Positions 60,672-64,000 of a stretch of DNA of 64,000 nt are shown here, piece by piece. Positions within the stretch are counted from its first letter, which is position 1. Each line of letters starts with the position of its first letter. Location of the stretch: positions 3,286,001-3,350,000 of the forward strand of contig NZ_CP020555.1 of assembly GCF_002080455.1 (NCBI RefSeq). Direction: 5' to 3'. Below the pieces are notes generated by a model, which saw nothing but the letters and a program-made list of their open reading frames with translations, made no database searches and had not been told where the DNA came from. The stretch is from Streptomyces sp. Sge12. Lineage in GTDB: Bacteria; Actinomycetota; Actinomycetes; Streptomycetales; Streptomycetaceae. A program made the position numbers and the translations under genes.

Positions 60672-61796
60672 TCAGCGGCTGTGCTGCGAGTCCGCGATCG
60701 TGACCTCGACCCGCTGGAACTCCTTGAGCTCGCTGTAGCCGGTGGTGGCCATCGAGCGGCGCAGCGCGCCGAAGATGTTCATGGAGCCGTCCGGGGTGTG
60801 CGAGGGACCGGTGAGGATCTCCTCGGTGGTGCCCACGGTGCCCAGGTCGACCTTCTTGCCGCGCGGCACGTCCTCGTGGACGGCCTCCATGCCCCAGTGG
60901 TTGCCGCGGCCGGGCGCGTCGGTGGCACGGGCCAGCGGGGAGCCCATCATCACGGCGTCCGCGCCGCAGGCGACGGCCTTCGGGATGTCGCCCGACCAGC
61001 CCACGCCGCCGTCGGCGATGACGTGCACGTAGCGGCCGCCGGACTCGTCCATGTAGTCGCGGCGGGCCGCGGCCACGTCCGCGACGGCGGTCGCCATCGG
61101 GACCTGGATGCCGAGCACGTTGCGCGTGGTGTGCGCGGCGCCGCCGCCGAAGCCGACGAGGACACCGGCCGCGCCGGTGCGCATCAGGTGCAGGGCCGCC
61201 GTGTAGGTGGCGCAGCCGCCGACGATGACCGGGACGTCGAGCTCGTAGATGAACTGCTTGAGGTTCAGCGGCTCGGCGGCGCCCGACACGTGCTCGGCCG
61301 ACACCGTGGTGCCGCGGATCACGAAGATGTCCACGCCCGCGTCGACGACGGCCTTGGAGAACTCGGCGGTGCGCTGCGGGGAGAGCGCGGCGGCGGTGAC
61401 GACGCCCGAGTCGCGCACCTCCTTGATCCGCTGCCGGATCAGGTCCGCCTGGATCGGCGCGGAGTAGATCTCCTGGAGACGGCGGGTCGCGGCCTCCTCG
61501 TCCAGCTCCCTGATCTCGTCGAGCAGCGGCTGCGGGTCCTCGTACCGGGTCCACAGGCCTTCGAGGTTCAGCACGCCGAGGCCGCCGAGCTCGCCGATGC
61601 GGATCGCGGTCTGCGGGGAGACGACCGAGTCCATGGGAGCGGCCAGGAAGGGGAGCTCGAAGCGGTACGCGTCGATCTGCCAGGCGATCGAGACCTCCTT
61701 CGGGTCCCGGGTACGCCGGCTCGGGACGATGGCGATGTCGTCGAACGCGTACGCCCTGCGGCCGCGCTTGCCGCGCCCGATCTCGATCTCAGTCAC
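60672..61796 (-). CDS. guaB3: GuaB3-family IMP dehydrogenase/GMP reductase-related protein
   Basis: 374 residues, shorter than GuaB because the CBS domains are missing. The IMPDH barrel is intact (FDDIAIVPSRRTRDPKEVSI, LAAPMDSVVSPQTAIRIGEL, ADGGVGWSGDIPKAVACGAD). At the catalytic loop, where IMPDH has GSICTT, this protein reads GAAHTT (His222 replaces the catalytic Cys). It is the actinobacterial GuaB3 type. Its activity in this genus is uncertain. ATG 61796 lies 145 bp downstream of the guaB stop, separated by a 22-bp terminator stem. Confidence 0.92.
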   Translation of the reverse strand: MTEIEIGRGKRGRRAYAFDDIAIVPSRRTRDPKEVSIAWQIDAYRFELPFLAAPMDSVVSPQTAIRIGELGGLGVLNLEGLWTRYEDPQPLLDEIRELDEEAATRRLQEIYSAPIQADLIRQRIKEVRDSGVVTAAALSPQRTAEFSKAVVDAGVDIFVIRGTTVSAEHVSGAAEPLNLKQFIYELDVPVIVGGCATYTAALHLMRTGAAGVLVGFGGGAAHTTRNVLGIQVPMATAVADVAAARRDYMDESGGRYVHVIADGGVGWSGDIPKAVACGADAVMMGSPLARATDAPGRGNHWGMEAVHEDVPRGKKVDLGTVGTTEEILTGPSHTPDGSMNIFGALRRSMATTGYSELKEFQRVEVTIADSQHSR

Positions 61797-61888
61797 GTGT
61801 GGTGGCCTTTCCTCTGGGTCTGCCCGTCCAGTATCCCCGAACGCCGGGGGCCCGCGTTCCGGTGACCGCTGTGCGGACGACCGGCCCC

Positions 61889-61936
61889 CACGCCGAAGGG
61901 GCGGGCCCGGTCGTCCGGGCCCGCCCCTTCGGCGTG
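61889..61936 (-). terminator. guaB terminator
   Basis: A 22-bp perfect stem (61889-61910/61915-61936) with a TCGT loop ends guaB transcription five bases past its stop codon, upstream of guaB3. Confidence 0.9.
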
Positions 61937-61940
61937 GCTG

Positions 61941-63542
<1,602 letters not shown>

Positions 63543-63670
63543 CTACGACCGGCACCCGCGGGCGGGCTCCGCACACAGGGCCGCGACCGGTGCCACGGGA
63601 CCGGACGGAGCGCAGGGCCCGCACGGGCCGCGAGGCCCGCACAGCCGCCCTCCCGCGTGGGGCAGCGCCC

Positions 63671-64000
63671 CTACTGCTCGGCCAGTGCCCGCAGCCGGCT
63701 GAGCGCCCGGTGCTGGGCCACGCGGACGGCCCCGGGGGACATTCCGAGCATCTGCCCGGTCTCCTCCGCGGTCAGCCCGACGGCGACCCGCAGCACGAGG
63801 AGCTCGCGCTGGTTCTCCGGAAGGTTGGCCAGGAGCTTCTTGGCCCAGGCCGCGTCGCTGCTGAGCAGCGCACGCTCCTCCGGGCCCAGCGAGTCGTCGG
63901 GCCGCTCCGGCATCTCGTCGGAGGGCACGGCCGTGCTGCCCGGGTGCCGCATGGCGGCCCTTTGCAGGTCGGCGACCTTGTGCGCGGCGATCGCGAAGAC
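63671..64000 (-). CDS. sigma-70 family (ECF-type) sigma factor, 5' end outside window
   Basis: The last ~109 codons of the gene are visible; it runs on past the right edge. The C-terminal region 4 has [20 protein letters not shown] and the helix-turn-helix [31 protein letters not shown]. Upstream of this the frame reads [20 protein letters not shown]. An acidic linker ([14 protein letters not shown]) joins it to region 2, outside the window. It lies 230 bp upstream of guaB in the same orientation. Confidence 0.9.
   Translation of the reverse strand, partial: VFAIAAHKVADLQRAAMRHPGSTAVPSDEMPERPDDSLGPEERALLSSDAAWAKKLLANLPENQRELLVLRVAVGLTAEETGQMLGMSPGAVRVAQHRALSRLRALAEQ

Overview
The window is typical Streptomyces chromosome. 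Base composition is very GC-rich, third codon positions are almost all G or C, and GTG starts and four-base stop/start overlaps are common. Gene order (guaB - guaB3 - glpD - serine/threonine kinases - guaA - chorismate mutase - pcrA - sucCD - purN/purH - folD - mdh) matches the conserved core of this genus. I see no insertion sequence, prophage, CRISPR array, rRNA or tRNA. About 53 protein genes cover nearly all of it, and no gene-free stretch exceeds 300 bases.

Left to right. 1-4253: a truncated MocR-type regulator divergent from an AhpD-like gene, then a three-gene membrane operon. 4327-8610: mdh, a short-chain dehydrogenase with a divergent LysR regulator, and folD with a DUF3017 gene. 8856-11858: a membrane protein behind a structured leader, then the purine pair purN-purH. 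12102-18059: membrane proteins, a tandem 29-bp repeat block, a helix-turn-helix/sigma-like membrane protein, and sucC-sucD. 18340-26291: a divergent cluster, with MoxR ATPase, DUF5682 and VWA genes leftwards and SWIM zinc-finger and DUF5691 genes rightwards. 26446-34244: a B12-binding protein, a lipase, an M23 peptidase, pcrA with an ArsR regulator, and an NlpC/P60 hydrolase. 34298-39607: an esterase, a PspC-type histidine kinase/LuxR response regulator pair with a divergent PspC protein, and a DoxX protein. 39626-49618: a membrane protein, a class II aldolase-like protein without its metal ligands, guaA, chorismate mutase behind a probable attenuator, a sortase substrate, a GMC oxidoreductase and an aldehyde dehydrogenase. 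49722-56682: three kinase-family membrane proteins, one a pseudokinase. 56844-64000: glpD, a nucleotide-sugar dehydrogenase-like protein, guaB3, guaB and the end of a sigma factor gene.

Metabolically the window joins purine synthesis (purN, purH, folD supplying the one-carbon donor, guaB, guaA), the TCA cycle (sucCD, mdh, a succinate-semialdehyde dehydrogenase) and aromatic amino acid entry (chorismate mutase).

Two items deserve follow-up most. First, chorismate mutase is preceded by a good promoter, a leaderless 22-residue reading frame with Phe-Leu-Phe-Thr-Tyr codons and a 16-bp terminator, which together look like ribosome-mediated attenuation by aromatic amino acids. Second, the MoxR/DUF5682/VWA and SWIM/DUF5691 genes diverge from an exact inverted repeat. 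Its right arm matches the LexA-independent, PafBC-type DNA-damage promoter motif and would give a leaderless SWIM mRNA. Several catalytically altered enzymes (aldolase-like, SDR, nucleotide-sugar dehydrogenase, GuaB3, pseudokinase) and an amyloid-motif-like repeat shared by two adjacent proteins are also notable.
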